The translations under genes were made by a program, and so were the position numbers. Below, piece after piece: positions 35,225 to 45,102 of a stretch of DNA of 64,000 bases; position 1 is the stretch's first letter; every line of letters starts with the position of its first letter. A model generated the notes under the pieces. It was not told the DNA's origin and ran no database searches. It saw only the letters and a list, made by a program, of their open reading frames with translations. The stretch covers positions 4,963,501 through 5,027,500 of the forward strand of contig NZ_CP067341.1 in the NCBI RefSeq assembly GCF_016638705.1. Direction: 5' to 3'. Source of the stretch: Lysinibacillus agricola. GTDB taxonomy: Bacteria; Bacillota; Bacilli; Bacillales_A; Planococcaceae.

Positions 35225-35728
35225 TTAGAGTTTCAAAAGGTACTCGATAAACTGTAGCTTTTGGCCATTCATTTCGAACTCATCATCATCTATACACACT
35301 TGTTTAAAACCATTCTTTTCAAGAACCCTTTGAGAGGCAATATTATTTGTTGTTGTTTTTGCTTTAATTTTTTTCACACTAATTTCTGTTTCTAAAAGTA
35401 GTTTTAAGGCTTTTGCCCCTATCCCTTTTCCACCATATTCTTTACCTACTCTATAACCAACTTCTGCTATATCATTCGGTGTATCTATATCTACTAAATT
35501 TATTCTTCCAATAATATTGCCTGAGTTATCTCTTATTAAGTAGAATTTTGATTTATTTTCTTGTTGTTCTGCTAAAAGCTCTTTATGTCTTATTTTAAAC
35601 GTTTCAAAATTATAATAATCTTCTCCACGACTAGGTACCATTTGTTCAAAGAATAGTCTATTATTCATTTCAAACTGAAATAATTCTTCTGCGTCACTTT
35701 CTCGTAAGCTATTAATTGATATTCCCAA
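35225..35728 (-). CDS. GNAT acetyltransferase (RimJ/RimL-like)
   Basis: 167 residues: SINSLRESDAEELFQFEMNN, RVGKEYGGKGIGAKALKLLL (acetyl-CoA loop), NNIASQRVLEKNGFKQV. Family members acetylate protein N-termini or small amines. ATG 35728 follows GGGGATGAG. It forms a loose same-strand cluster with the hydrolase and the next GNAT. Confidence 0.82.
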   Translation of the reverse strand: MGISINSLRESDAEELFQFEMNNRLFFEQMVPSRGEDYYNFETFKIRHKELLAEQQENKSKFYLIRDNSGNIIGRINLVDIDTPNDIAEVGYRVGKEYGGKGIGAKALKLLLETEISVKKIKAKTTTNNIASQRVLEKNGFKQVCIDDDEFEMNGQKLQFIEYLLKL

Positions 35729-35849
35729 GCTAACTCATCCCCTCATAAGCTTATTTAATACTTTCCCATTCATCTTTGTAGAGAATATAATGATAATGCT
35801 GCTCTCCTTCCATCTCCTAGTTCTTGTTGATATTTAACTGAAATAAGGA

Positions 35850-36431
35850 TCAAATCCCTTCATTCTTTTTTGAAAACTCGGTATGCAACAAACTATAGAT
35901 CAACATATCTTTACATTCACCCGTAACACTATGGCATTCAAACTGTCTTAAGCAGCCTTCTTCCTTAAAGTTGAATTTCGACAATAACTTCTTTGAAGCT
36001 ATGTTTTCTTCCGTGACAATTGCCTGTATTCTTACTAGACCTAACTGATTAAATCCTATTGATAATACTTCTTTAACAGCTTCCGACATAATACCACGAT
36101 GCCAATACTCTTCAGATAATTCATAGCCAATTTCAGCTCGTTTGCCTGCAAATTCACTCAAGAAAATGGTACCAATAACTTCATCCGTTTCTTTGTTAGC
36201 AATAGCAAAACGAATAATCCAACCTTTATCATAGCCTTTGTTCCAAAAATGAATTACTTCATAACTTTTTTCTAAAGTTTCAGGTCCATCCCAATCAAGA
36301 TAACGATATACATTTTCATTTGAATAATAATTGAATAACGCAGGAGCATCCTCCAACTTCAACTTTCTTAATATAATGCGTTCAGTTTGTACTGTTGGAA
36401 AAGAGGTTCCTAATAATTCGGTAAAGTTCAT
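35850..36431 (-). CDS. GNAT acetyltransferase (RimJ/YjcK-like)
   Basis: 193 residues: FPTVQTERIILRKLKLEDAP, ELSEEYWHRGIMSEAVKEVL (acetyl-CoA loop), EENIASKKLLSKFNFKEEG. The opening is the standard RimJ-type N-terminus. ATG 36431 follows AGGAGAG. Possible targets are ribosomal-protein N-termini or antibiotics; nothing here decides. Confidence 0.83.
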   Translation of the reverse strand: MNFTELLGTSFPTVQTERIILRKLKLEDAPALFNYYSNENVYRYLDWDGPETLEKSYEVIHFWNKGYDKGWIIRFAIANKETDEVIGTIFLSEFAGKRAEIGYELSEEYWHRGIMSEAVKEVLSIGFNQLGLVRIQAIVTEENIASKKLLSKFNFKEEGCLRQFECHSVTGECKDMLIYSLLHTEFSKKNEGI

Positions 36432-36584
36432 TTTTCTCTCTCCTTTTTTGAATGAATATCAAAATAATCTAAAGATGAAAATTCAAAAGAAGCTGATTAA
36501 ATTATACCTAGCCTAGATTGCCTGAAAAAACCTCATACATATTTCATAAAAGAAAATAAGCCAATGCGGTAAAACCACACTGGC

Positions 36585-36860
36585 CTATTTTCTTCTTTTC
36601 TCTTTTAGAACAATTCTTTGGATACTCTTTGATGACAAATAATATTTTTCAACCAAAGTAGCCGTATTCATTCCCGATAGATAATCGTTATAAATATTAG
36701 CGTTTCTTACATCCATTTCTTTTCTTGTCGCAGTACTGGATCCCCAGCTTTTTTTATATTCTGCTTTTCGCGGTATATAAATATACTCACCATCAACATA
36801 TTCTTGTATTAACTCTAGCAACTCATCTGGTAGAATATGCTTTGCTTTTTTATAGCTCAT
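36585..36860 (-). CDS. CD3324 family protein (small HTH-like protein)
   Basis: 91 residues: SYKKAKHILPDELLELIQEYVD, YIPRKAEYKKSWGSSTATRK, and a C-terminal helix-turn-helix-like part, NTATLVEKYYLSSKSIQRIV. The pattern matches the small CD3324 family of Firmicutes, likely DNA-binding, role unknown. ATG 36860 follows AGGAGTGCG. Confidence 0.75.
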   Translation of the reverse strand: MSYKKAKHILPDELLELIQEYVDGEYIYIPRKAEYKKSWGSSTATRKEMDVRNANIYNDYLSGMNTATLVEKYYLSSKSIQRIVLKEKRRK

Positions 36861-36894
36861 TTCGCACTCCTAAATGTTAATATTTTTTAGGAAG

Positions 36895-36940
36895 AGCAAA
36901 GGCTATTTTTGCTTTATCTTATATTGCAGTAGCCTTTGCT
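36895..36940. repeat. Perfect 11-bp inverted repeat, wide loop
   Basis: AGCAAAGGCTA (36895-36905) and TAGCCTTTGCT (36930-36940) flank 24 bases upstream of the CD3324-family gene. It could be an RNA hairpin in its leader or a binding site. The rest of 36861-37368 shows no gene. Confidence 0.4.
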
Positions 36941-37368
36941 ATGCAAAAACCGTATACCTTTTCATCAAACAATCCCCCTTATAACCCTGTAATTTTAATC
37001 CATATTATACCATATAATTAGAAATATAAAGGAGATATTATAAATTCCTGCACGCTTTATTACCGATAAATACAAGAAAAAGCACATTTGCGATATATTT
37101 TTCATAGCCCTTACTATTTAAACTTAATTGTTTTTCTTATTCCAAACACTATATTGATATACTAAATTAACAACGGTTTTCCTCTATCGGATTTATATTG
37201 GTTCCTCTTGCATAAAAAGTTTCTCTATTATCATAAATTATCAGCTTACTATTTAATCTCCCAAAACAGGTATTTACAATCTGTTTAAAGCTTCATAATT
37301 CAAAAAAAAGAAGGGACTATTATACCTCATTTTGTCAAGAATTGAGTAACAAGTTTCGCAATTTATTA

Positions 37369-37396
37369 TTGACATTTCGTTATTTTTGCATAATAC
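37369..37396 (+). promoter_or_regulatory. Sigma-A promoter of the chemoreceptor gene
   Basis: TTGACA, 16-base spacer, TAATAC, about 60 bases upstream of the chemoreceptor start. Confidence 0.6.
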
Positions 37397-37410
37397 TTTA
37401 AGAAATTAAA

Positions 37411-37443
37411 GAGTTTTTATGGGTATAAAGAGCCATAAAACTC
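37411..37443 (+). promoter_or_regulatory. Leader hairpin next to the chemoreceptor ribosome site
   Basis: GAGTTTTTATGG pairs with CCATAAAACTC (one bulge), ending four bases before AAGGGGAAAC, the ribosome site. It could modulate translation. Confidence 0.4.
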
Positions 37444-37458
37444 AAAAGGGGAAACTAT

Positions 37459-39123
37459 ATGAAAAACAAAAGTATTAAGCGACGATTATTGTTTTTTACA
37501 TTAGGTTTGCTGTTATTGTCGTCTGTACTCAATTCCGTATTAGGTGTGTGGATTGTTGGGAAAAATAGTAAAGAAGTTTTAATTGAGAAAGCCAATGAAC
37601 AGGTCTATGAAGTTGCAAAACAAGCAGAAGCCATATTAAATTCTGAGAGTGACCCCATTCCATCATTACAAGATTTTGTGGAGTCAAAAGCACAGCAAGA
37701 AAATGTGACTTATGCTATTGTCATTGATAAAAATGCTCAAGCGGTGGCGCATAGTGATAAAGGAAAATTAGGAAAAGTGTATGAGGATGAATACACAATC
37801 GATGGTGCTAAAAACGGAAAAAAGCAATTCACAAGATGGTATGCTGAAGTTCAAGATATATGGACATATGACATAATGGAGCCTGTCTATAAAGATGGCG
37901 AACTTTATGGAGTTATTGACATCGGGGTACCCGAAACCGGTATTCAATCTATTACAAACTCTGTGCTAGGCTATCAGATTATTACAGGGATAGTAAGTTT
38001 TTTAATTATAGGAGCGTTAATGTGGTGGATTATTGGTCGTATTGTTTCTGCCATTAAGAATCTTGAAAATGTCATTCATCAAACTGCAAGCTTAGACTTT
38101 ACTGAAAATCCAGAATTAGAGAAGCTATTAAATCATCAAGACGAGATTGGTCTCATGGCAAAAGGTGTCTCTAGCATGCGATCGGCATTAAAGAATGTTA
38201 CCGTCAACATACATAATACTAGCTCTGAGTTATCAGATTCCTCCAAGATTCTCATGCAAATAGCAGATGATACGGTACGTACGACTGACGAAATTAGCTT
38301 AGCCATTAATGAAATAGCAAAAGCTACAGAAGAACAAGCTCACGATACAGAAAAAAGCGCTGAACAATTAGATCAACTTTCTGGAAACATTGATCGTGTT
38401 ATTGAGCGCACTGAGATGATCGCTTCCATGACAGAGGATATTGATCATTTAAGTAATCAAGGTGTAGAAACCGTCAACCAACTCTCTATTTGGTCAGAGA
38501 AGAATCGTGAGTCTTCACAACAGGTAAGTGACATCGTTCAAGAAGTAGATAAAACTTCATCTGATATATCAAGTATTGTCAATACAATTACAGATATCGC
38601 AACTCAAACGAATTTATTGGCTTTAAATGCATCCATTGAGTCAGCTCGCGTGGGCGAAGCAGGGAAAGGTTTCGCAGTTGTTGCTGATGAAATTCGAAAA
38701 TTATCGGAACAAACATCTATAGCTACTGAAGATATAAAAAACAAAATCTCCGCAATTCAAGATATTTCTAAAAGTGCTGTACAGGAAATTGGTACGAGCC
38801 TTAGCATTGTTGAACAAAATGCAAAAGCTACAGAGGATACTAGTGAGATCTTTAATACAATAAAGGCAGCTCTTGATCAAACGAGTGAAGTGGCACAAGA
38901 GGTGAAACATTTATCTCATGAGATGGATGAACGCAAGGAGCAAATCATTAGTGCCGTACAAAACATATCTGCTTCTGCAGTAGAAACCTCTGCTGGTACA
39001 GAGCAAGTTTCCGCTTCCGCAAATGAACAGTTTAAAAGCATCGAGACTGTCTCCGAGAAAGCTAAAGACCTAAATGCTGTTGCTGATGCACTAAGAGCAG
39101 AGATGGATAAATTCACCATTTAA
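37459..39123 (+). CDS. Methyl-accepting chemotaxis protein
   Basis: 554 residues: membrane helix 1 at about 10-30, an extracellular single-Cache-like sensor (31-170; [35 protein letters not shown]), helix 2 at about 172-192, HAMP linker, then the long coiled-coil signalling domain with the conserved hairpin tip ([37 protein letters not shown]). It senses an external ligand and controls CheA. Start ATG 37459 follows AAGGGG. The ligand is unknown, but Cache proteins of this size often bind small organic acids. Single gene with its own promoter. Confidence 0.9.
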   Translation: MKNKSIKRRLLFFTLGLLLLSSVLNSVLGVWIVGKNSKEVLIEKANEQVYEVAKQAEAILNSESDPIPSLQDFVESKAQQENVTYAIVIDKNAQAVAHSDKGKLGKVYEDEYTIDGAKNGKKQFTRWYAEVQDIWTYDIMEPVYKDGELYGVIDIGVPETGIQSITNSVLGYQIITGIVSFLIIGALMWWIIGRIVSAIKNLENVIHQTASLDFTENPELEKLLNHQDEIGLMAKGVSSMRSALKNVTVNIHNTSSELSDSSKILMQIADDTVRTTDEISLAINEIAKATEEQAHDTEKSAEQLDQLSGNIDRVIERTEMIASMTEDIDHLSNQGVETVNQLSIWSEKNRESSQQVSDIVQEVDKTSSDISSIVNTITDIATQTNLLALNASIESARVGEAGKGFAVVADEIRKLSEQTSIATEDIKNKISAIQDISKSAVQEIGTSLSIVEQNAKATEDTSEIFNTIKAALDQTSEVAQEVKHLSHEMDERKEQIISAVQNISASAVETSAGTEQVSASANEQFKSIETVSEKAKDLNAVADALRAEMDKFTI

Positions 39124-39230
39124 TAGCAGCACAAAAGCATACTAGAATAAGTTAATTATATAGAGTTTATAGTAAAAGCTGATTCATAACTTTAAAGTGT
39201 ACCCTTTGTAAAGGACATTTTGAAAAAAAG

Positions 39231-40184
39231 CTAGGCAACCTTTTGAAGCTGCTGTCTGTATTTTGCAGGCGGCAGCTTTTTCAAGTTCCATTGCCCTCGA
39301 TAATGGTTGTAATACATCATATAACTTTTCACTTCTCGTTTTACTTCTTCTAATGTTTCGCACTCTTTCAGATTGGTTTCATCTTTAAAATGACCGAAGA
39401 AGGATTCTTGAGGGGCGTTATCCCAACAGTTTCCTCGGCGTGACATCGATTGCCCTAGTCCCATTTCCTTCACAAGTTTCTGGAATTTTGGATTCGTATA
39501 ATGGAATCCTTGATCTGAATGAATAAATGCATCTTTCGTTAAATGGTGGTGATTTCGCTTCAATTTACGAAGTGTATTGAGCGCGATATCCATACTTAAT
39601 GAAGCAGATACTTCATACGCTAAAATTTCGTTTGTCTCAGCGTCCTTAATCGTTGATAAATAAGCACGTTTGCCGTTTCCGTACGTCAAATACGTGATAT
39701 CTGTTAATAATACTTTTCCTGCTACACCTTGTTTAAAGTTACGTTGTAATTCATTTGGACATGTACGATGTTCTTTTGTCGCTTTGGCCATTCTACGTGC
39801 CGGATTCGCTTTTCGAATTGGGCATACAATCTCGAATTTCTTCATAATGCGGCGAATACGTTTTAAGTTATATGTAATCCCATATTGATTCTCTAACGTC
39901 ATTTTAATTTGACGTGCACCTTTCTTACGTCCTCGGAAATGATACGCTTTTAAAATGATTTCTTTGATTGCTTCATCTGCTAACTCATGGGCTGCGCGCT
40001 TTTGTGCTGATTTTTCAGTGAAATAATTATAGTAACCTGAACGAGATACGCCCATGATTTCACATAGATAGCTTACTAAACGTTTTAGTTTATATTTTTG
40101 AATCGTTTTACTGATTAAATCAAATTTTAGTTCTGTTGCGATTGTTATTTCTTCTTTAACATCTGCCTTTCGAGTAGATCGAGC
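39231..40184 (-). CDS. IS3-family transposase OrfB (DDE integrase, -1 frameshift product)
   Basis: The catalytic rve domain is complete: LLTDITYLTYGNGKRAYLST (first Asp), FIHSDQGFHYTN (second Asp) and NCWDNAPQESFFGHFKDE (Glu), preceded by an HTH_21-like segment (HFRGRKKGARQIKMTLENQ). The frame has no own start at its head; an ATG at 40055 exists, but the frame is open back to 40184, exactly where a -1 slip at the A6G site of OrfA would enter it. Expected product is the OrfAB fusion transposase. Confidence 0.88.
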   Translation of the reverse strand, partial: ARSTRKADVKEEITIATELKFDLISKTIQKYKLKRLVSYLCEIMGVSRSGYYNYFTEKSAQKRAAHELADEAIKEIILKAYHFRGRKKGARQIKMTLENQYGITYNLKRIRRIMKKFEIVCPIRKANPARRMAKATKEHRTCPNELQRNFKQGVAGKVLLTDITYLTYGNGKRAYLSTIKDAETNEILAYEVSASLSMDIALNTLRKLKRNHHHLTKDAFIHSDQGFHYTNPKFQKLVKEMGLGQSMSRRGNCWDNAPQESFFGHFKDETNLKECETLEEVKREVKSYMMYYNHYRGQWNLKKLPPAKYRQQLQKVA

Positions 40185-40564
40185 TTTTTTAAAAGTTCAT
40201 TCTCTGCTTGTAATAATCGATTTTTCGCTTCTAATCGTGCAATTTTTTCTTCTAAACTTAATTCCCGTTCTATTGGACGACCTGAATTCGTTTTCCGTGT
40301 ATCTTGTAGACCCGCTACTCCAGTTGTACGATAAGCTGCGCGCCAACGCTTTCCCGCTGAACTAATGCGCTTCAAACCAATCAGTTCAACATCTAAACCG
40401 GCCTCTTCAAAAATCGTTCTTGGGAGTTTTCCTTTTTCATTTTCAGCAATAAAATGGCGTTTAAATTCTTCAGTATAAGTAATCGCTTTATCACTAATAG
40501 CTTGGACATTAGGATTACAGTTTAGTTGTTCTTGCTCTTTTTTTGTAAATAATCTTTTCGTCAT
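40145..40564 (-). CDS. IS3-family transposase OrfA
   Basis: 139 residues: a helix-turn-helix (TYTEEFKRHFIAENEKGKLP, FEEAGLDVELIGLKRISSAG, KRWRAAYRTTG) and a C-terminal leucine zipper (LEEKIARLEAKNRLLQAENE). It binds the element ends. ATG 40564 follows GGAG by nine bases; longer frames to 40603 lack a ribosome site. It overlaps OrfB by 40 bases. Confidence 0.85.
   Translation of the reverse strand: MTKRLFTKKEQEQLNCNPNVQAISDKAITYTEEFKRHFIAENEKGKLPRTIFEEAGLDVELIGLKRISSAGKRWRAAYRTTGVAGLQDTRKTNSGRPIERELSLEEKIARLEAKNRLLQAENELLKKLDLLERQMLKKK
40184..40190 (-). promoter_or_regulatory. Programmed -1 frameshift site (A6G)
   Basis: On the minus strand AAAAAAG near the end of OrfA, with the OrfB frame opening at this point (codon GCT at 40184). 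This is the standard arrangement in IS3-family elements. Confidence 0.75.
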
Positions 40565-40714
40565 TTCATTCCGCTCCGACATCTTTTTTCTCATTATAAA
40601 CAAAAGAACCCTATAGGATAGACTTTTTTCAAAGTGTCTATCTTATAGGGTACATTTTACTTTGAATCAGCTTTCTTTCTTTTAAAATAAAGCCTGAATA
40701 AACACTTAACTTTT

Positions 40715-42022
40715 TTAAGCTTCAAATATCCCTAAATGTTCGCGTAAAGTTGAACCTACGTAATCTTTTCGGAATACTCCAGCTTCCACAAATAAAGGAA
40801 TCACATCACTAAAGAAGAGATCTAATGATTTTGGAGGTCCTCCAGGGATTGCAATAAATCCGTCCAGTGCGCCTGCTTCGAATCTTTCCATGATTTGTTG
40901 AAAAATTTCTTGTGGTGTACCAATAGCCACCCAATGAGAAGAACCAATTACTTCTGGTCTTTCAAGCAACTGTTCAACAGTTGGTTCGTTTTTAATAATA
41001 AATCGTCGTAATAAATCCGCATGCGTTTTACTACGCACAGCTTGGTCAGCATCCGGAAGAATATTCGCAGTGACTTTTTCATTTAATGCTAACTCTCTAA
41101 GATTCAAGCCGAGAACCATTTCAGCTAAAGCATATCTTCGCTCTATCGTGAGATGCTGATTAGCTTGTCGATACATCTCTTGTGCTTCTTCATACGTATC
41201 GCCAATAAAGAAATATAGACCAGGTAATACACGTATGGCATCTGGTTGTCGGCCATGCCCTTGTGCCCGCTCTTTTAAATCTTTGCACAATTCAATCCCT
41301 GACTCGATATCTGGCGTTGCAGCGAAAATCGCATCGGCAACTGAAGCAGCAAAGTTTCGACCAGACTCTGAAGCACCAGCTTGAAATAAAGGCATTGTTC
41401 CCGAAAAATGCTCAGGGACATTAAGAGGACCTTTTACATGAAAAAAATTCCCCTCATGGTCAATCGGCTGTATCATTTCTCTAATCACTTCAGCGGCATC
41501 TGCACTATCTACTTCTAAAACTTCATAAGGATGGCTCTTCCAAAGTTTCTTTACCAATTCCGTGCATTCTGCGGCTTTTGCATACCGTTCTTCAGATGCT
41601 GGCATCTTCTCATTCCCAAAGTTTTCAGCACCCTCAATCGATGTCACAATATTCCATCCTACTCTCCCATTACTAATCCAATTTAAAGATTGTAATTGTC
41701 GCGCTAATATATAAGGTGGATTGAAAGATGTTGAAGCAGTTGTAACGACTCCAATTTTTTTAGTTTCACGAGCAATAGCCGTAAAAAATAGTGTTGGATC
41801 TAGAATTACAGATCCCCTATTACGAGCAATCAAATCAGGGTGGGCCACTAAATAATCTGCTTTAAATACAAAATCTAACTTTGCTTTTTCTGCACGCTTA
41901 GCTAACTCTATTTGCTCTTCAATTCCTGAATAAAACTTATTATCATCCATTTGCATATTTTCTTTATCTTTTTTACTAGAGGACAATGTTAATCCAATAC
42001 AAAGTTGTTTTTTTAAAGACAT
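40715..42022 (-). CDS. LLM-class flavin-dependent monooxygenase (NtaA/SnaA/DszA family)
   Basis: 435 residues of the nitrilotriacetate monooxygenase-like branch: FVFKADYLVAHP, RETKKIGVVTTASTSFNPPY, GRVGWNIVTSIEGAENFG, FQAGASESGRNFAA. These enzymes use reduced FMN and oxygen to oxidise chelators, sulfur compounds or siderophore-like molecules. ATG 42022 has GGAAGGTG upstream. A Fur box lies on the far side of a MITE-like repeat (42064-42490); without the repeat it would sit about 100 bases before the gene, so former iron control is plausible. It needs a flavin reductase partner from elsewhere. Confidence 0.84.
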   Translation of the reverse strand: MSLKKQLCIGLTLSSSKKDKENMQMDDNKFYSGIEEQIELAKRAEKAKLDFVFKADYLVAHPDLIARNRGSVILDPTLFFTAIARETKKIGVVTTASTSFNPPYILARQLQSLNWISNGRVGWNIVTSIEGAENFGNEKMPASEERYAKAAECTELVKKLWKSHPYEVLEVDSADAAEVIREMIQPIDHEGNFFHVKGPLNVPEHFSGTMPLFQAGASESGRNFAASVADAIFAATPDIESGIELCKDLKERAQGHGRQPDAIRVLPGLYFFIGDTYEEAQEMYRQANQHLTIERRYALAEMVLGLNLRELALNEKVTANILPDADQAVRSKTHADLLRRFIIKNEPTVEQLLERPEVIGSSHWVAIGTPQEIFQQIMERFEAGALDGFIAIPGGPPKSLDLFFSDVIPLFVEAGVFRKDYVGSTLREHLGIFEA

Positions 42023-42063
42023 ATGTACACACCTTCCTATAATTAGTTTATTGTCACATTTTT

Positions 42064-42490
42064 GGCTCATCACCAAAAGTTGGGGATGACATTTGTTAAA
42101 ACGTATACCTTGTTGATTGGAGTGGAGGCTGGGCGACTCCTTGGAGATTAGCTATAGAGGAACGAAGGCTAAAACCATCACGTCCTGTGATAACGCCTTC
42201 GTGACCAACGTCGGTGCTGTTGCTGTCGCTGCGCTTTCGCACAAACAAAACCCTCTGCTGCCGCTTCGCTTTCCCGCAAAAAACATCTGTTGGCCCGAGA
42301 CCCTGGAGCGCAAGCGTAGCGTCTCATCGGACGCCCCCAGGAAGCTCTGCGCGAAAGCGTAACGGCAGCAACAATGTTTTATCTGTGCGAAAGCGTAGCG
42401 TCAGCAACAATGTTTTATCTGTGCGAAAGCGAAGCGTCAGCAACAAAGCACTCAGTCGGAACGGAAATCAACTACACGTTATGGTGAGGA
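42064..42490 (+). repeat. MITE-like composite repeat, copy B
   Basis: Outer ends GGCTCATCACCA (42064) and TTATGGTGAGGA (42479-42490) are imperfect inverted repeats; the inner element runs from GTTGATTGGAGTGG (42112) to CGGAACGGAAATCAAC (42472). It contains a unique arm shared with copy A (ACGAAGGCTAAAACCATCAC, TGATAACGCCTTCGTGACCA) and three 36-bp units (AACAATGTTTTATCTGTG, CGAAAGCGWAGCGTCAGC). No transposase frame. Open frames across it are products of the repeat. Confidence 0.8.
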
Positions 42491-42546
42491 TCCCATTTTT
42501 ACTACCACACCAAAATATCAATCGTTCGAACATAAAAAACATTAAT

Positions 42547-42565
42547 GATAATGATAATCATTTTC
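42547..42565. promoter_or_regulatory. Fur box
   Basis: GATAATGATAATCATTTTC matches the 19-base Fur consensus GATAATGATAATCATTATC at all but one position. The nearest gene reading away from it is the LLM monooxygenase, now separated by a MITE-like repeat; no gene follows closely on the plus strand. Confidence 0.7.
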
Positions 42566-42721
42566 ATTATAAGTTTCTATAATAACAAAAATCAAGGACT
42601 ATACTTATCGTGATATCCATAAAAAAACTAAAAATGGCTTTCGTTTCGTGGTTTTATGCTGGTATGAAACAGCACATCTTTTTTATACAATAAAGCTTTA
42701 TCCCATAAATAAAAACGGCCT

Positions 42722-42765
42722 GTGATTATCGGTGTAATCAACAAGCCGTTTTTTTCTAAATTTAA
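42722..42765. terminator. Terminator of the oleate hydratase gene
   Basis: AAACGGC / GCCGTTT with inner TGATT/AATCA pairing; T runs on both strands. Confidence 0.6.
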
Positions 42766-42793
42766 TTTTTTAACAATACTTGATGTTAGTTTG

Positions 42794-44566
42794 TTAAATC
42801 AATTTACTTTCTTTAAGTAAATCATATACTATCGTGTCTTTCGTTTTATGAATACCAAATTTACCTATTTGTTTTAAGATAAATGGAGCATCTACATCTG
42901 TTAACTTTTTACCATCAAGTAAGCGAGCAGTTGAAGACAATAAAGTACGAATATCATAAGTAGATGCAAATACTTCTGGAACGCCTCGATCAATATCTAA
43001 CAATTGATAAACAGCTTCCATTGCTGTTCTTACTGAATACTCAGTTGTAAATACTGTGTCTCTTTCAGTTTCACTAAAGTTCCCCATGAAGGCTAAGTTA
43101 ACAGATCCATTAGGGACAACTAAAGGACGATCTCCCATTGCTCTAGGCATGAAGTAAGATGTTATATAAGGCATGTAACATGGAATTGTATTACAAGAAT
43201 TTTGTGCTAAATCTGGTATTTCGTCTACAGGCACACCCATATGGTACAACCACTCTTGTGCTATCTCACTTCCAGAACATTCAGTAATACTCTTTTTAAT
43301 AAAATCACCTGGTTTATTAGATAGTAAACCATAAATCCAAACTACCAATTGGTCTTTTGGTTGATCTTTAAAATGAGGTTGTCGGTTCAACGTATAGCTT
43401 AGCATCCAATTAGAATCTGTAGCAGTTACAATACCACCAGTAACTACCTTGCCAGCATATGGATCTCTTTTACTTATTTTTTCAATATACGGAGCAACTT
43501 TAGCATCCAATGTAGTTAGTGTTGCTGAAACAAACCAACTTTCTTCAGGTAGGTTATCGCAGAATTTTTCTGGTTTACCAAACTCAGAATCTTGGGAAGC
43601 TATGTTTTTCCAAAGTGACCAGCTTCCGCCTAAATCAGTGCTTATAGGAGCTGGCGTATTATTGTCACCATATGTTGTACTCTCCGTAATACTACCATTT
43701 GTAACAAACACTAATTCATTTTCTGTTAGCTCGATATTCTTTTTCACACCATTTTGTCTTAACACTAAAGTATGAGCTACTTTTTTATCGCCAACTTTAT
43801 CAACTAAAACATTCTCTACAACCGTATTAAATTGAAAATCAACATTATGGCCTTCCAAATATTTAATCATAGGAAGTACTAAAGATTCGTACTGGTTATA
43901 TTTTGTAAATTTCAAAGCAGATAAATCAGGTAGACCCCCTACATGGTGAATGAAACGCATAATATAACGACGCATTTCCATTGCAGAATGCCATTTTTCA
44001 AAAGCAAACATCGTAGACCAATATAGCCAGAAATTCGATTCAAAGAACTCTTCAGAGAAAACATCTGTAATTTTTTTATCATCTAATTTCTCTTCAGGAG
44101 TAAAGAATAATTTAATCATTTCTTCAGATGCTTTATCAGATAATGTAAACTTCCCATCATCCTCAAGTCTTTGTCCTCTATTATCCATCAATCTACATTT
44201 TGAATAGTTAGGATCCTCTTTATTTAACCAATAAAATTCATCTAAAACAGAAGCGTTTTCTATTTCTAAAGATGGGATTGAACGGAATAAATCCCATAGG
44301 CATTCAAAATGATCTTCCATTTCCCGACCACCACGAATAATAAAGCCTCTTGTCGGATTTAAAATACCATCAAGGCTACCACCTGAGATATCTAGTTCTT
44401 CGAGAATATGAATATTCTCTCCCTTCATTTGACCATCACGAATTAAAAAACATGCGGCTGAAAGTGAAGCTAGCCCCGAACCAACAAGATATGCTGATTT
44501 CTCATCAACCCCCACTGGTTTTTTAGGACGTGCAAAAGCCTCATAATTACCGTTACTGTAATACAT
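42794..44566 (-). CDS. ohyA: Oleate hydratase (MCRA family)
   Basis: 590 residues, the usual length of FAD-dependent oleate hydratases. The dinucleotide fold [20 protein letters not shown], the acidic [32 protein letters not shown] and [20 protein letters not shown] are family hallmarks. It adds water to the cis-9 double bond of oleic acid to give 10-hydroxystearate, detoxifying unsaturated fatty acids. ATG 44566 has TATGGAGG upstream; the longer frame to 44617 has none. Lysinibacillus species are known sources of this enzyme. Single gene with a terminator. Confidence 0.93.
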   Translation of the reverse strand: MYYSNGNYEAFARPKKPVGVDEKSAYLVGSGLASLSAACFLIRDGQMKGENIHILEELDISGGSLDGILNPTRGFIIRGGREMEDHFECLWDLFRSIPSLEIENASVLDEFYWLNKEDPNYSKCRLMDNRGQRLEDDGKFTLSDKASEEMIKLFFTPEEKLDDKKITDVFSEEFFESNFWLYWSTMFAFEKWHSAMEMRRYIMRFIHHVGGLPDLSALKFTKYNQYESLVLPMIKYLEGHNVDFQFNTVVENVLVDKVGDKKVAHTLVLRQNGVKKNIELTENELVFVTNGSITESTTYGDNNTPAPISTDLGGSWSLWKNIASQDSEFGKPEKFCDNLPEESWFVSATLTTLDAKVAPYIEKISKRDPYAGKVVTGGIVTATDSNWMLSYTLNRQPHFKDQPKDQLVVWIYGLLSNKPGDFIKKSITECSGSEIAQEWLYHMGVPVDEIPDLAQNSCNTIPCYMPYITSYFMPRAMGDRPLVVPNGSVNLAFMGNFSETERDTVFTTEYSVRTAMEAVYQLLDIDRGVPEVFASTYDIRTLLSSTARLLDGKKLTDVDAPFILKQIGKFGIHKTKDTIVYDLLKESKLI

Positions 44567-45102
44567 AATACCGCCTCCATAACTATTATTGTGATATAGC
44601 ATACCATTAATTAGCACGATGATGGTAAAATGCGAGAAAATTTAACAAAAAATTCAATTTCGAAGGTAAACTATAGAAATATATATCCTTCTAATTTGAC
44701 ACAACATTTCATTGCATTTTTATAAATTATTTATCGATATCTTTTGCATCAAAGGATTTATGCAATAAATTGTTCTTGTAGAGATTATCTGTACTAAACA
44801 TTAAAGCACTTGGATAATTGCATGATTTTCTTTTATATATTAATCACAAAAGGCCGTCCTTAAGGGTTAAAGTGTACAATCTTTTGAGGGTAGCCTTGCA
44901 TAATTATTATATTAAAAAAATAAAAAGGTGATTCAGCATTCAAAATTCACAAGGACAATTGTTATTTATCCCAGTTGACGCTTTCTTAAGGCATGTCCCC
45001 TAGAAATACAATAACCATCTATCATTTTTTTGATAGATGGTTATAAAAGTGTTTAAAATTTCTCTTTAATTTCCGAAAGGAAGATCATTCAATCTGGCTC
45101 CC
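44567..45102. other. Intergenic stretch with one hairpin
   Basis: About 535 bases with no supported gene. A perfect hairpin ATAACCATCTATCA / TGATAGATGGTTAT lies at 45011-45044. A short coding-like piece near 44936-45000 (GQLLFIPVDAFLR) may be a transposase start, not certain. Confidence 0.45.
45011..45044. terminator. Perfect 14-bp hairpin downstream of the mini-tyrS gene
   Basis: Inverted repeat ATAACCATCTATCA with a loop of T residues, 58 bases after the stop of the truncated tyrosyl-tRNA synthetase gene on the minus strand; the plausible operon terminator. Confidence 0.6.

Larger units (their letters stand above)
39175..40674 (-). mobile_element. IS3-family insertion sequence (IS150-like), about 1.5 kb
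   Basis: Two overlapping transposase frames are bounded by inverted repeats: AAAGCTGATTCA then TGTACCCT at the left (39175-39205) and the same motifs reversed at the right (40648-40674), with inner ACATTTTGAAAAAA. Both frames are intact and a programmed frameshift site is present, so it may be active. The exact tips and target duplication could not be fixed; the ends might instead be the TG of TGTACCCT (39198 and 40654). Confidence 0.85.

Noticed and set aside
39175..40674. Target-site duplication of the IS element
   Set aside because: Neither choice of ends gave a convincing direct repeat, so none is claimed.
42117..42582. Overlapping open frames across MITE-like copy B
   Set aside because: Low-complexity, repeat-derived and without ribosome sites.
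42590..42730. Open plus-strand frame downstream of the Fur box
   Set aside because: About 43 codons, no start codon with a ribosome site and no recognisable family.
44936..45000. Possible transposase N-terminus (GQLLFIPVDAFLR)
   Set aside because: Only about 20 codons, no start, and I cannot tie it firmly to an IS family.
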